Positions 1-7,074 of a stretch of 13,637 bases of DNA are shown piece by piece (within the stretch, counting starts at the first letter, position 1; every line of letters starts with the position of its first letter). Below the pieces are notes generated by a model. The model was not told the DNA's origin. It did no database searches and saw only the letters and a program-made list of their open reading frames with translations. The position numbers and the translations under genes were made by a program. Source of the stretch: Acinetobacter sp. UBA6641 (GTDB lineage Bacteria; Pseudomonadota; Gammaproteobacteria; Pseudomonadales; Moraxellaceae); the NCBI GenBank assembly GCA_002455755.1, contig DKLL01000043.1, positions 1 through 13,637 on the forward strand, written 5' to 3'.

Positions 1-309
1 ACGGCCTCATTTAATGGATTTAGTTTTTTACCTTTTCACAGGCAATCTCTCCACTTTTGAAAGGTCAAAATGAGGAACGCAAAATATATTTTGCGTCCGC
101 AAGAAACACCTTTTGTTCCCCGGACATGACAACCTGAGCCGGTTTTAAGCACTGCTTTAAAATGCAGCGCAAGGGATGGGAAACGTGTCGCATCCATGCC
201 ACACATGCATCTAGTATCGACTCAAATCTATGTTCAATTTCAGCTTTATGAACAATTTTTAGTTTCTAAAATGATTTGTGAAAGAAGTCTATTTATTTTG
301 ATTATATTT
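1..309. other. Gene-free region with hairpins, function unknown
   Basis: No convincing open reading frame lies here on either strand. The stretch contains a perfect 20-bp palindrome (77-96), a second hairpin in which CTGC (152-155) pairs with GCAG (164-167) with flanking pairs, and a GGATG/CATCC pair near 174-196. No run of T follows any of these, so they are not typical terminators. The region could hold a structured RNA or the regulatory region of a gene to the left of the window; the sequence alone does not decide. Confidence 0.4.
77..96. repeat. Perfect 20-bp palindrome
   Basis: The sequence ACGCAAAATATATTTTGCGT equals its own reverse complement. It is flanked by GG (74-75) on the left and CC (97-98) on the right, which extend the possible stem past a single bulged base. 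As RNA it would form a long stable hairpin; as DNA it could be a dimeric repressor site. There is no T tract directly after it on either strand. Confidence 0.7.
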
Positions 310-711
310 TTAAGGTGAGGCTAATATGTAGTGTCCCTGTTGACGTCCGTCTGGCCATGTCACGTTTAATTCCTGTTCTGAAAGGTCTAGGCGAGTCGGG
401 AAAATTTGTAAATATTGGCGGTATTGGGCAGCGGCTTTCAAACCAATACATGGCCCATTTTTCCACCATATTCCTTCAGCATATTGGTCTAAAGCACCGA
501 CTGCCAGATACCATTTAAACTTGCCGTCCGGTTCCAGTAAAAGCTCAGAGCCGACTTCCATTACACCTTCCAGATAATAATGGCCTGCCCAGGCATTATC
601 TGCCGGCTGGAACTTGACTTCCTTACATACAGATTCAATATTGGCATACAGTTGGCATGGCAAAAATAACGCTGAAATCAGGAGCAACCAGCAAGGAATT
701 CTGTTCATCAT
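310..711 (-). CDS. Small secreted/periplasmic protein of unknown function
   Basis: This encodes about 133 residues when started at the ATG at 709-711. The N-terminus begins MMNRIPCWLLLISALFL and ends in a QLYA/N site, a classic cleavable Sec signal peptide. A longer frame begins at 762, but that start lies directly behind the ybeY terminator, has no good ribosome binding site and would lie upstream of a likely -10 box (743-750), so I prefer 711, which has TCTGGAAAA just upstream. The mature part is rich in aromatic and beta-forming residues (WAGHYYLEG, GKFKWYL, GIWWKNG) and has two cysteines that could form a disulfide, which suggests a small beta-barrel or beta-sandwich fold. I do not recognise a characterised family. 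No neighbour hints at its job; it forms its own transcription unit. Confidence 0.75.
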   Translation of the reverse strand: MMNRIPCWLLLISALFLPCQLYANIESVCKEVKFQPADNAWAGHYYLEGVMEVGSELLLEPDGKFKWYLAVGALDQYAEGIWWKNGPCIGLKAAAQYRQYLQIFPTRLDLSEQELNVTWPDGRQQGHYILASP

Positions 712-742
712 TTTTCCAGAATTTATTGGCGAGCATTTTAAG

Positions 743-750
743 ATTTTATA
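743..750 (-). promoter_or_regulatory. Probable -10 box for the small secreted protein gene
   Basis: On the minus strand this reads TATAAAAT, close to the sigma-70 -10 consensus. It lies between the upstream terminator (766-799) and the preferred start at 711, giving a leader of about 25 bases. The -35 region would fall at the edge of the terminator stem and is weak. Confidence 0.45.
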
Positions 751-765
751 CTTATTTGGCATAAA

Positions 766-799
766 TTAAACCCGACTAATCGAAATTAATCGGGTTTAA
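766..799 (-). terminator. Hairpin terminator after ybeY
   Basis: TTAAACCCGA (766-775) is the exact reverse complement of TCGGGTTTAA (790-799). The inner bases continue the pairing after one mismatch (TAAT/ATTA) around a CGAA tetraloop at 781-784. It lies 20 bases past the ybeY stop and is followed on the minus strand by a short T-rich tail. It should end the miaB-phoH-ybeY transcript. Confidence 0.8.
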
Positions 800-819
800 A
801 AATTGGAATCTTGCTAGAA

Positions 820-1302
820 CTACTGTTGTTCGGTATAGGGATTTTCAAATCCTAACTTCGCCAGAATCTTAATTTCCAGTGCTTCCATTTCTTCTGCATC
901 TGCATCCGAAGTTTCATGGTCATAGCCCATTAAATGTAAAGTACCATGCACCAGCATATGGGTAAAATGCTCAATCGGTGTTTTATGCTGGTCAATGGCT
1001 TCTTGTAAAACCACAGGAATACAAATCACCAGGTCACCCATCGGCCATGCATCCAGCATTGGTAAAACTTCTTCCGGAATATCACTTGGGAAAGACAGCA
1101 CATTGGTCGGTTTGTCTTTTTGACGATATTCCAGATTCAGCTTATGGCTTTCTTGATTGTCTACACAGGCAATCCCGATTTCACAGTCCTGATCAACCTT
1201 GATAAAACGAAGTGCAGTTTCAATGACTTTTTTAATATAAGCGCGTTTCAGTACCAGTTCAGGTGACTGGTAGTCTTGTTGCAAGGATAGGTTAAGTTTC
1301 AA
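820..1302 (-). CDS. ybeY: Endoribonuclease YbeY (rRNA maturation, ribosome quality control)
   Basis: YbeY is a single-strand-specific metal-dependent endoribonuclease. In enterobacteria it acts in 16S rRNA 3'-end maturation and, with RNase R, in decay of defective 70S ribosomes. The 160-residue protein has the family's zinc-binding motif H119-x3-H123-x5-H129 in [11 protein letters not shown], and the conserved arginine R60 in [17 protein letters not shown]. Length is normal for the family. The start codon is TTG (1300-1302): an in-frame TAA is only three codons upstream and overlaps the Shine-Dalgarno AAGGA, so no ATG start is possible upstream, although an ATT one codon earlier cannot be excluded. 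It follows phoH by 19 bases and is the last gene of the operon. The ybeX and lnt genes found next to ybeY in E. coli are not present downstream. Confidence 0.96.
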   Translation of the reverse strand: MKLNLSLQQDYQSPELVLKRAYIKKVIETALRFIKVDQDCEIGIACVDNQESHKLNLEYRQKDKPTNVLSFPSDIPEEVLPMLDAWPMGDLVICIPVVLQEAIDQHKTPIEHFTHMLVHGTLHLMGYDHETSDADAEEMEALEIKILAKLGFENPYTEQQ

Positions 1303-1321
1303 AATGAATCCTTAAAGTCTC

Positions 1322-2395
1322 TTAGTCCTGAGCATCGGCAGCGGCATCATTTTCAGCAATCAATGCTTCCTGACGTGCCTGACGTTCTGCCCGTGCTTCA
1401 GCACTAAGACGGTGTTGTTCAGAGTCCCAACCTTCGTAGGCTTCAACAATTTTTTGAACCAATTGATGACGCACCACATCGCGAGAGTGGAAGCGAGTAA
1501 TGTGGATTTCAGGAATTTTTTCAATCACACGTAAAGCGTGTGAAAGCCCGGACTGTTGACCGCGTGGCAAATCGACCTGCGTGATGTCACCGGTAATGAC
1601 CGCACGCGAACCAAAGCCTAAACGGGTCAGGAACATTTTCATCTGTTCTGGCGTCGTGTTTTGTGCTTCATCTAAAATCACGAAAGAATGGTTGAGGGTA
1701 CGGCCGCGCATATAGGCAAGAGGCGCAACCTCAATAATCTGACGTTCAATCAGTTTGGCGACTTTTTCAAAACCCAGCATTTCATACAGGGCATCGTAAA
1801 GCGGGCGTAAATAAGGATCGATTTTCTGGCTTAAATCCCCCGGTAAGAAACCGAGTTTTTCACCGGCTTCCACCGCCGGACGAACCAGCAAGATACGCTG
1901 GATTTCGTTACGTTCCAGCATATCCACCGCAGCAGCCACCGCAAGATAGGTTTTACCGGTACCTGCAGGACCAATACCAAAAGATATGTCGCTTTGTAAA
2001 ATACGTTGCACATAACGTTTTTGATTGGCACCGCGTGGATTGATACGACCTTTGCGAGTCTGTAGCCAGACTTCGTCCAGACCAGTATGTTCCTGGTGAG
2101 GATCGATCTGCAGCTCGCGATCAGTCTGACTGCCCTGAATCATTAGATGCAGGGTGTCCGCACTGACTTGCGGGCTGGTTTCAGTTTCTTCATGTAGACG
2201 CATCAAGAGGCTTTCGGCTCTCTCTACTGCATCAATTTCACCATCGACGTAAAAAGCATCACCTCGATGGGAAATTTTGACCTCTAAACGTTGTTCGATT
2301 TGTTTCAAATGACCGTTATAAGCACCCAGCATGCCTTTTAAACGCTCCATTGAAATACCAGGAAAAGTTACTGTACGTCGGATCGCTGCAGTCAA
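1322..2395 (-). CDS. phoH: PhoH-like P-loop ATPase (YbeZ)
   Basis: This is a PhoH-family nucleotide-binding protein of 357 residues, the YbeZ type that in E. coli is encoded next to ybeY and has been reported to interact with it in RNA metabolism. The N-terminal part (about residues 8-70) resembles a KH-like or PhoH N-terminal domain. The ATPase domain carries Walker A GPAGTGKT at residues 142-149 and Walker B FVILDEAQ with D242/E243. The C-terminal tail after about residue 325 is alanine- and charge-rich and probably disordered. The start codon is TTG (2393-2395), with AAGGAA 6 bases upstream; an in-frame TAA at that Shine-Dalgarno rules out a longer frame. It lies 39 bases after miaB and 19 bases before ybeY, so the three are almost certainly one transcript. 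Confidence 0.95.
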   Translation of the reverse strand: MTAAIRRTVTFPGISMERLKGMLGAYNGHLKQIEQRLEVKISHRGDAFYVDGEIDAVERAESLLMRLHEETETSPQVSADTLHLMIQGSQTDRELQIDPHQEHTGLDEVWLQTRKGRINPRGANQKRYVQRILQSDISFGIGPAGTGKTYLAVAAAVDMLERNEIQRILLVRPAVEAGEKLGFLPGDLSQKIDPYLRPLYDALYEMLGFEKVAKLIERQIIEVAPLAYMRGRTLNHSFVILDEAQNTTPEQMKMFLTRLGFGSRAVITGDITQVDLPRGQQSGLSHALRVIEKIPEIHITRFHSRDVVRHQLVQKIVEAYEGWDSEQHRLSAEARAERQARQEALIAENDAAADAQD

Positions 2396-2434
2396 GAGTA
2401 TTCCTTATAAAATGATCTGGCTGATCACCTTACA

Positions 2435-3889
2435 TTACGCCACGTCAGGCTCAAGATTCAAGAGCTCACCGTAAACAAAATTCAAAGTTTTAATTTCGGT
2501 AATTTCAATTTCTGCAAAACGCCCAACCCAGGCCGGATCACCGATAAAAGAGACCAGACGGGTATTGTCCGCCGTCCCGATCAACAGGTTTGGATCTTTG
2601 TCGGAAACTTTTTCAATCAGAACACGCTGGATGGTGCCCAGCATGGCATCTGTTTTCTCGATGCTTGAACGCTTAATCCATTGCTGAACTTTGGCCAGAC
2701 GTTCTTTTTTCACATCTTCAGGGGTATGGTCTTCAAGTTCCGAAGCAGGTGTACCCGGACGTTTTGAATAAATAAAGCTGTAAGAATGATCGAAATCGAG
2801 GTCTTGGATGAATTGATAAGTTTCTTCAAAGTTCTCATCGGTTTCGCCCGGAAAGCCAATAATAAAATCTGAAGATAAATGCATATCTGGACGGACGGCA
2901 CGTAACTTTTTAATTTTTTCGATATAGACATCGATGGTGTGGTTACGTTTCATTGCTTTCAGCACATCGTTAGAACCACTTTGTACCGGCAAGTGCAGGT
3001 GCGAAACCATTTGTGGCAAATCGCGGTAGCACTGAATCAGATCATCATTGAATTCAAGCGGATGTGAGGTGGTATAACGTAAACGGCCAATCCCTGGAAT
3101 TTCTGAAACCAGACGCAGCAAATCTGCAAAAGTACAGATATTGCCTTCAAAAGTTTCGCCGCGGTAACCATTCACGTTTTGACCTAAGAGCGAAATTTCA
3201 CGCACACCTTTTTCCGCCAGACCGGCAATTTCCGCAAGTACGTCATCTAAAGGACGCGATACTTCTTCGCCACGGGTATAAGGCACTACGCAGAAAGAAC
3301 AGTATTTGGAACAGCCTTCCATAATCGAAACAAATGCTTTGTAACCTTCAACACGCGGTTCAGGTAAAAAGTCGAATTTCTCGATGTCAGGGAAGGAAAT
3401 GTCTACCAGCTTGATTTTTTCTTTCTTTGGCTTTTCGATTTGATCGTTATGTTGATCGAGCATTTGCGGCAAACGGTGCAAGGTTTGCGGACCAAAAACC
3501 ATATCGACATAAGGCGCACGCTTTTGAATGTTGTCGCCTTCTTGAGAGGCCACACAACCACCCACCCCAATCACCAGCTCCGGATTTTTTTCTTTCAGTT
3601 TGCGCCAGCGACCCAGTTCGGAAAACACTTTTTCCTGAGCTTTTTCACGAATCGAACAGGTATTCATCAGCAGAATGTCGGCATCACTTGGATCGGTTGT
3701 TAACACATAACCGTGTGAATCGCCCAGCAGGTCTGCCATACGATGACTGTCATACTCATTCATCTGACACCCTTGCGTTTCGATATACAGTTTTTTGACT
3801 GAACCGTCGGCTGGGGTGTGCTGTGGCTGGGTAACAGTGTTTTCTGAAGCAGCTTGGGCACTATTTGGAATGAAGGTTTGAACCGTCAT
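2435..3889 (-). CDS. miaB: tRNA-2-methylthio-N6-dimethylallyladenosine synthase MiaB
   Basis: MiaB is a radical-SAM methylthiotransferase. It converts i6A37 to ms2i6A37 in tRNAs reading UNN codons, which improves codon-anticodon pairing. The 484-residue protein has the full domain order. The N-terminal MTTase domain has the three cysteines of the auxiliary cluster (C41 in [12 protein letters not shown]78 in [11 protein letters not shown]112 in [11 protein letters not shown]). The radical-SAM domain has C193-x3-C197-x2-C200 in [17 protein letters not shown], and a C-terminal TRAM domain spans about 415-480. The first 30 residues are a low-complexity extension before the conserved core. The start is ATG with a good AGGAG five bases upstream. 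It is the first gene of the operon miaB-phoH-ybeY; a likely promoter lies at 4059-4068. Confidence 0.98.
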   Translation of the reverse strand: MTVQTFIPNSAQAASENTVTQPQHTPADGSVKKLYIETQGCQMNEYDSHRMADLLGDSHGYVLTTDPSDADILLMNTCSIREKAQEKVFSELGRWRKLKEKNPELVIGVGGCVASQEGDNIQKRAPYVDMVFGPQTLHRLPQMLDQHNDQIEKPKKEKIKLVDISFPDIEKFDFLPEPRVEGYKAFVSIMEGCSKYCSFCVVPYTRGEEVSRPLDDVLAEIAGLAEKGVREISLLGQNVNGYRGETFEGNICTFADLLRLVSEIPGIGRLRYTTSHPLEFNDDLIQCYRDLPQMVSHLHLPVQSGSNDVLKAMKRNHTIDVYIEKIKKLRAVRPDMHLSSDFIIGFPGETDENFEETYQFIQDLDFDHSYSFIYSKRPGTPASELEDHTPEDVKKERLAKVQQWIKRSSIEKTDAMLGTIQRVLIEKVSDKDPNLLIGTADNTRLVSFIGDPAWVGRFAEIEITEIKTLNFVYGELLNLEPDVA

Positions 3890-3916
3890 GTAGGCTCCTA
3901 AAGGATAAATCGATGA

Positions 3917-4040
3917 AATTGCAATTCAAGACTGACCGGATAAGGTGAGTTAAGCCAGTAACATTTCCTTTTTATTTCAATATCTAGTGGTATTGAGGGG
4001 AAAAGTGAGGCTGACTGTCATCTTGAAAAAATTGCAATTC
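3917..4040. repeat. Two copies of palindromic AATTGCAATTC
   Basis: The 11-mer AATTGCAATTC occurs at 3917-3927 and 4030-4040, both in the same orientation and 113 bp apart. Its core AATTGCAATT is a perfect palindrome. One copy lies in the miaB leader near the start codon, the other just downstream of the proposed miaB -10. Two matching palindromes in one intergenic region could be operators. Confidence 0.45.
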
Positions 4041-4058
4041 GAATACAAGAAAGGCGGA

Positions 4059-4068
4059 TATTTTAGCA
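4059..4068 (-). promoter_or_regulatory. Probable extended -10 promoter of miaB-phoH-ybeY
   Basis: On the minus strand this reads TGCTAAAATA followed by TCCG, an extended -10 (TGnTAAAAT). The same TGCTAAAATA followed by CCCG stands in front of rlmJ at 10729-10738, so the two promoters agree at 13 of 14 bases. No clear -35 is visible, as expected for an extended -10 promoter. It implies a leader of about 165 bases for miaB. Confidence 0.4.
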
Positions 4069-4185
4069 GGAATCGAAGAGAAACTTATAGTCATAAATAA
4101 AGCTAGAAGAATATTGATTTGTTAAGTAAAAATGATTGAAAATTAATATTGTCTAATCATGAGGTTACATAACAGAACAGTAGAG

Positions 4186-4207
4186 TAGTTTAATAATAAT
4201 TAAACTA
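4186..4207. repeat. Inverted repeat upstream of slt
   Basis: TAGTTTAAT (4186-4194) and ATTAAACTA (4199-4207) are exact reverse complements separated by AATA. The repeat lies about 56 bases before the slt start and is enclosed by a second pair, CTAATCAT (4153-4160) and ATGATTAG (4215-4222). All arms are AT-rich, so a protein-binding operator is more likely than a terminator. Confidence 0.5.
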
Positions 4208-4262
4208 TTCAAAAATGATTAGGTGCGACGTAAGGCAATACTAAATGACAGAAGGCAAGCAT

Positions 4263-6218
4263 ATGTTCAATCGGGTAATCAATAAAAAACATTATAAAAT
4301 GCTTGCTTTAGGTTTAGCATCAACCGGCTTTGCTTCAATTTCTCATGCGGCTGATGAACAGTTTAATGATGCTTTACGAGCTGCCAATGCTGGAAACTCA
4401 GTTTTATTACAACAATATCAGGCATCAATGCAGAACGATGTGCTGGGTTATTATCCTGAATATTGGTCATTGAATAGCAATTTGGCCAATCAGCCTGCCA
4501 GCCAAATTATCAATTTTTCCCAGCGTTATCCGCAATCAGCGATGGCTGAAAAACTGGCTGCCGACTATGTCGAAGAAAAAGTCAAGCAGACAGATTTTGC
4601 GAGTGCGCAGCCTATTTTGCAGTATGTGACCAATCCGGATCAGGCGGAAAGCTGTGCAATTGCTCAAGTTCGTGCCAAATCGGGTGATCCTTTGGTTTTT
4701 GCCGAATATAAAGATGTCTGGCTGGCTACCAATTCACAACCTGAATCGTGTACCGGTCTGGGCCGGATGATGCTGGCAAGCCCCCTGATGACTGAACAGG
4801 ACAGGCAGCAGCGTCTGTGGGGACAGCTTCGTGCCGGGCAGTCAGGATTGGCTTTGGCCACTGCGCAAACACTCGGTGTGAGCCTGTCGCTTGCACAGCT
4901 CAACCAGATTCAGGCTAATCCTTTGAATTATTTATGGTCTGCACCTAAAACCACCAGTGCAGATCAGGCTTATTTGATTTATGCTTTGGGTCGTTTGGCA
5001 GACAGTGATTTAAATAATGCCATGGCTTCTGTAAAAAATGCAGCACAAGGCATTCCGCTGCAAGTTCAAAAAGCACTCTATCGTACTGTGGGTTATATTG
5101 GCGGTACTACGGTAATGAAAAACAATTTTAACCGTGAAGTGCTGAATTATCTGGATGCCAGTTACGGTTTGCCGTTTAGTGCCGAGGAAGCGGAAATCTA
5201 TGCCCGTCAGGCGATTCGTTTTAGTGCCTGGGAGAGCCTGATTCGAGCGATTGATACGATGAGTGTGAGCCAGAAACAGGAAGATCGCTGGCAATACTGG
5301 TTGGCACGCGCTTCGGAACAACGCGGCGACGCCAACTCTAAGCGTGTAGCGCAGGAAATCTTTAAAAAATTGGCACAGGGGGATGATTACCATAATCTTC
5401 TGGCCAAAGATAAGTTAGGGCAGAGTTATAATAATATTCCCAATAATGTTCAACCTTCTAATAGTGATGTGCAGCGCTTAAACCAGAATATTCATTTTAA
5501 CCGTGCTTTTGCTTTACGCCGTGTCAATGCACCAGATAATTATGTGAATCGTGAGTGGAACTGGGCGGTGCGTCAGGCCTATTTAAAACATGATGATGGC
5601 TTGTTGCTTGCCGCTGCAAAACGTGCGACTGATATAGGCTGGTATGATCGGGCGATTTATGCTGCTGACCGTACGCAATCCAAACACAATTATTCCTATC
5701 GTTATGCCATGCCACATCAAAGTTATGTAGTTAGCCATAGTCGCAATGCCGGTATAGATCCTGCATGGGCATATGGCTTGATGCGTCAGGAAAGTCGTTT
5801 CGTTACTCAAGCACGTTCACATGTGGGCGCAGGCGGTTTAATGCAGATTATGCCGGACACGGCAAAACTTGTGGCCCGCCAAATGGGTGAAACCTATAAC
5901 CCTGCGGCTTTGACCGATATGAATACCAATATTCGTTATGGCACTTTTTATTTATCCATGATTCAGAGCCAGCTCAGCAATAGTCCTGTGCTGGCGACGG
6001 CTGGCTATAATGCTGGCCCAAACCGGGCACGTCGCTGGCAACCTGAGGTTCAACCGATTGCCGCAGATCAATATACCGAAAGCATTCCTTTAACCGAAAC
6101 GCGGGATTATGTAAAACATGTGATGACCAATGCTACCCATTACGGGGTCTTACTGGGACAAGGGGCACAATCGATTGAAAAACGGATGAATATAATTCCA
6201 TTAAGAAATAATCCTTAA
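4263..6218 (+). CDS. slt: Soluble lytic murein transglycosylase (Slt70-type)
   Basis: This periplasmic enzyme cleaves the MurNAc-GlcNAc bond of peptidoglycan, forming 1,6-anhydromuropeptides, in wall turnover and recycling. The N-terminus (MFNRVINKKHYKMLALGLAS...SHA/AD) is a Sec signal peptide. Residues from about 40 to 470 are alpha-helical repeats as in the Slt70 superhelical ring. The C-terminal SLT domain has the catalytic glutamate in MRQESRF (codon 5790-5792), followed by GAGGLMQIMPDTA and AGYNAGPNRARRW. Total length of about 650 residues fits the family. Two starts are possible: ATG 4245 with TAAGG 9 bases before it, and ATG 4263 with GAAGG 7 bases before it. I prefer 4263 because it gives the more typical signal peptide, but 4245 would add only six residues. 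The next gene starts 26 bases downstream, so co-transcription is likely. Confidence 0.95.
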   Translation: MFNRVINKKHYKMLALGLASTGFASISHAADEQFNDALRAANAGNSVLLQQYQASMQNDVLGYYPEYWSLNSNLANQPASQIINFSQRYPQSAMAEKLAADYVEEKVKQTDFASAQPILQYVTNPDQAESCAIAQVRAKSGDPLVFAEYKDVWLATNSQPESCTGLGRMMLASPLMTEQDRQQRLWGQLRAGQSGLALATAQTLGVSLSLAQLNQIQANPLNYLWSAPKTTSADQAYLIYALGRLADSDLNNAMASVKNAAQGIPLQVQKALYRTVGYIGGTTVMKNNFNREVLNYLDASYGLPFSAEEAEIYARQAIRFSAWESLIRAIDTMSVSQKQEDRWQYWLARASEQRGDANSKRVAQEIFKKLAQGDDYHNLLAKDKLGQSYNNIPNNVQPSNSDVQRLNQNIHFNRAFALRRVNAPDNYVNREWNWAVRQAYLKHDDGLLLAAAKRATDIGWYDRAIYAADRTQSKHNYSYRYAMPHQSYVVSHSRNAGIDPAWAYGLMRQESRFVTQARSHVGAGGLMQIMPDTAKLVARQMGETYNPAALTDMNTNIRYGTFYLSMIQSQLSNSPVLATAGYNAGPNRARRWQPEVQPIAADQYTESIPLTETRDYVKHVMTNATHYGVLLGQGAQSIEKRMNIIPLRNNP

Positions 6219-6244
6219 ATTTTAATTTTATTAATAGGTTTGAC

Positions 6245-6907
6245 TTGTTGATGATATTTTTTGGGCAAACTTCAGTTTTGGCAAGATGGGCATTGTTTGG
6301 GGTGAGTGGTGCTGGACTAGGGCTGTTTGCACCTCAAATTTTTGCTGCACCTTTACAGGGTTATGTCATGGTTGTGCAAATGACTCCTGCGGTATGCATG
6401 TTTGATGCCCAAAAATCAAAGCAGCGCATATGTCTAGAAGGTTATTCGCTAAATATTTCCGGTCTGTATCCGGAAACCTCGGAAACCGAGTGCAGAACCA
6501 CATCTTCTGCAACTTTATCTCCCTTGCAAGCGAAAGTCGTAGCCCGTGTCATGCCTGATGAAAATGCCCGCATGCAACTTTGGCGCGGAATTGGGGGATG
6601 TGTCCAGATGAACTCAAGTCAATATTTCCGTACCATCATTAATTATGCCGAACGTCTCAAAATCCCGACTGAACTGACCAGCCCTGAAACGCGAGCCATG
6701 CATCAGACTAATCTCAGACTGCAATTCTTGCGTTTGAATCCAAGTTTACCGGCCAATGCAATTCGATTTAATTGTGCTACCTCGCAAGGAAATGCGGTTC
6801 TGACCGAAGTGAAACTTTGCTATAAAAATAACGGTCAGTACAAACGATGTTCAGTCGAAGTAGAAAATACTTGTCCAAATTTATTTACAATAAAAGGTTC
6901 TTACTAA
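6245..6907 (+). CDS. RNase T2-family protein lacking catalytic histidines (probable pseudoenzyme)
   Basis: The 220-residue protein has an N-terminal signal sequence ending near FAA/PLQG and then aligns by eye, along its whole length, to secreted RNase I (RNase T2 family). Comparable blocks are VARVMPD versus E. coli LSEVMPG, CVQMNSSQYFRTII versus the CxxxxxDxYF block, NAVLTEVKLCYKN versus the TEIQISI block, and LFTIKGSY versus the FVIDKAGY terminus. Yet both active-site motifs are altered: HGLWP becomes SGLYP (residues 72-76) and KHGAC becomes GIGGC (115-119), removing both catalytic histidines and the lysine; the motif's glutamate also has no clear counterpart. Cysteines likely to form disulfides are kept, so the fold is probably intact. 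It should be periplasmic but not a ribonuclease by the known mechanism. The start is uncertain: TTG 6245 (AGG 6 bases before), ATG 6251, or TTG 6278. It follows slt by 26 bases. Confidence 0.8.
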   Translation: MLMIFFGQTSVLARWALFGVSGAGLGLFAPQIFAAPLQGYVMVVQMTPAVCMFDAQKSKQRICLEGYSLNISGLYPETSETECRTTSSATLSPLQAKVVARVMPDENARMQLWRGIGGCVQMNSSQYFRTIINYAERLKIPTELTSPETRAMHQTNLRLQFLRLNPSLPANAIRFNCATSQGNAVLTEVKLCYKNNGQYKRCSVEVENTCPNLFTIKGSY

Positions 6908-6993
6908 GCTGCTTTTTATATTTTATTTATATTTCCTATCAGACTTTTGTTGAAATTCATTTTCTTTTCAATGCATATCGAAAAAGATTGGAG

Positions 6994-6999
6994 TACAAT
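6994..6999 (+). promoter_or_regulatory. Possible -10 box of mdh
   Basis: TACAAT is a good match to the -10 consensus and lies 75 bases before the mdh start, but no convincing -35 is found at the right spacing. The leader that follows contains CGATTA-TT-TAATCG (7031-7044) and an overlapping GATTAAA/TTTAATC pair (7021-7043), small AT-rich hairpins. The mdh ribosome binding site GGAG (7063-7066) is outside these stems. Confidence 0.35.
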
Positions 7000-7074
7000 C
7001 TTTCGCGTTTATGATTATTAGATTAAACATCGATTATTTAATCGCATTGACTATCCTCAATTGGAGATAATTAC

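Larger units (their letters stand above)
3890..4262. promoter_or_regulatory. Divergent miaB/slt regulatory region
   Basis: This 370-bp gene-free stretch separates the divergent miaB and slt starts. It contains two copies of AATTGCAATTC (3917-3927 and 4030-4040), a likely minus-strand extended -10 for miaB (4059-4068), a direct repeat AAAAATGATT (4128-4137 and 4211-4220), and nested inverted repeats: CTAATCAT (4153-4160) with ATGATTAG (4215-4222) outside TAGTTTAAT/ATTAAACTA (4186-4207). A possible slt promoter pairs TTGTTA (4119-4124) with TAATAT (4144-4149), but the spacing is long and the call is weak. The density of repeats suggests regulator binding. Confidence 0.5.

Noticed and set aside
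133-141. CCTGAGCCG resembles a conserved 6S RNA segment
   Set aside because: The 5' and 3' flanks do not form the long closing stem of 6S RNA on either strand by eye, so the match is too short to annotate.
255-272. TTTTAG/CTAAAA hairpin left of the small secreted protein gene as its terminator
   Set aside because: Only six AT-rich pairs with a three-base loop and no T tract; too weak to call.
315-518. Plus-strand ORF opposite the small secreted protein
   Set aside because: No domain or signal peptide; the opposite frame has a clear signal peptide and a promoter.
3427-3798. Plus-strand ORFs inside miaB (also 3440-3703 and 3064-3324)
   Set aside because: They lie fully opposite the conserved MiaB frame, have no ribosome binding site and no recognisable protein features; they are shadows.
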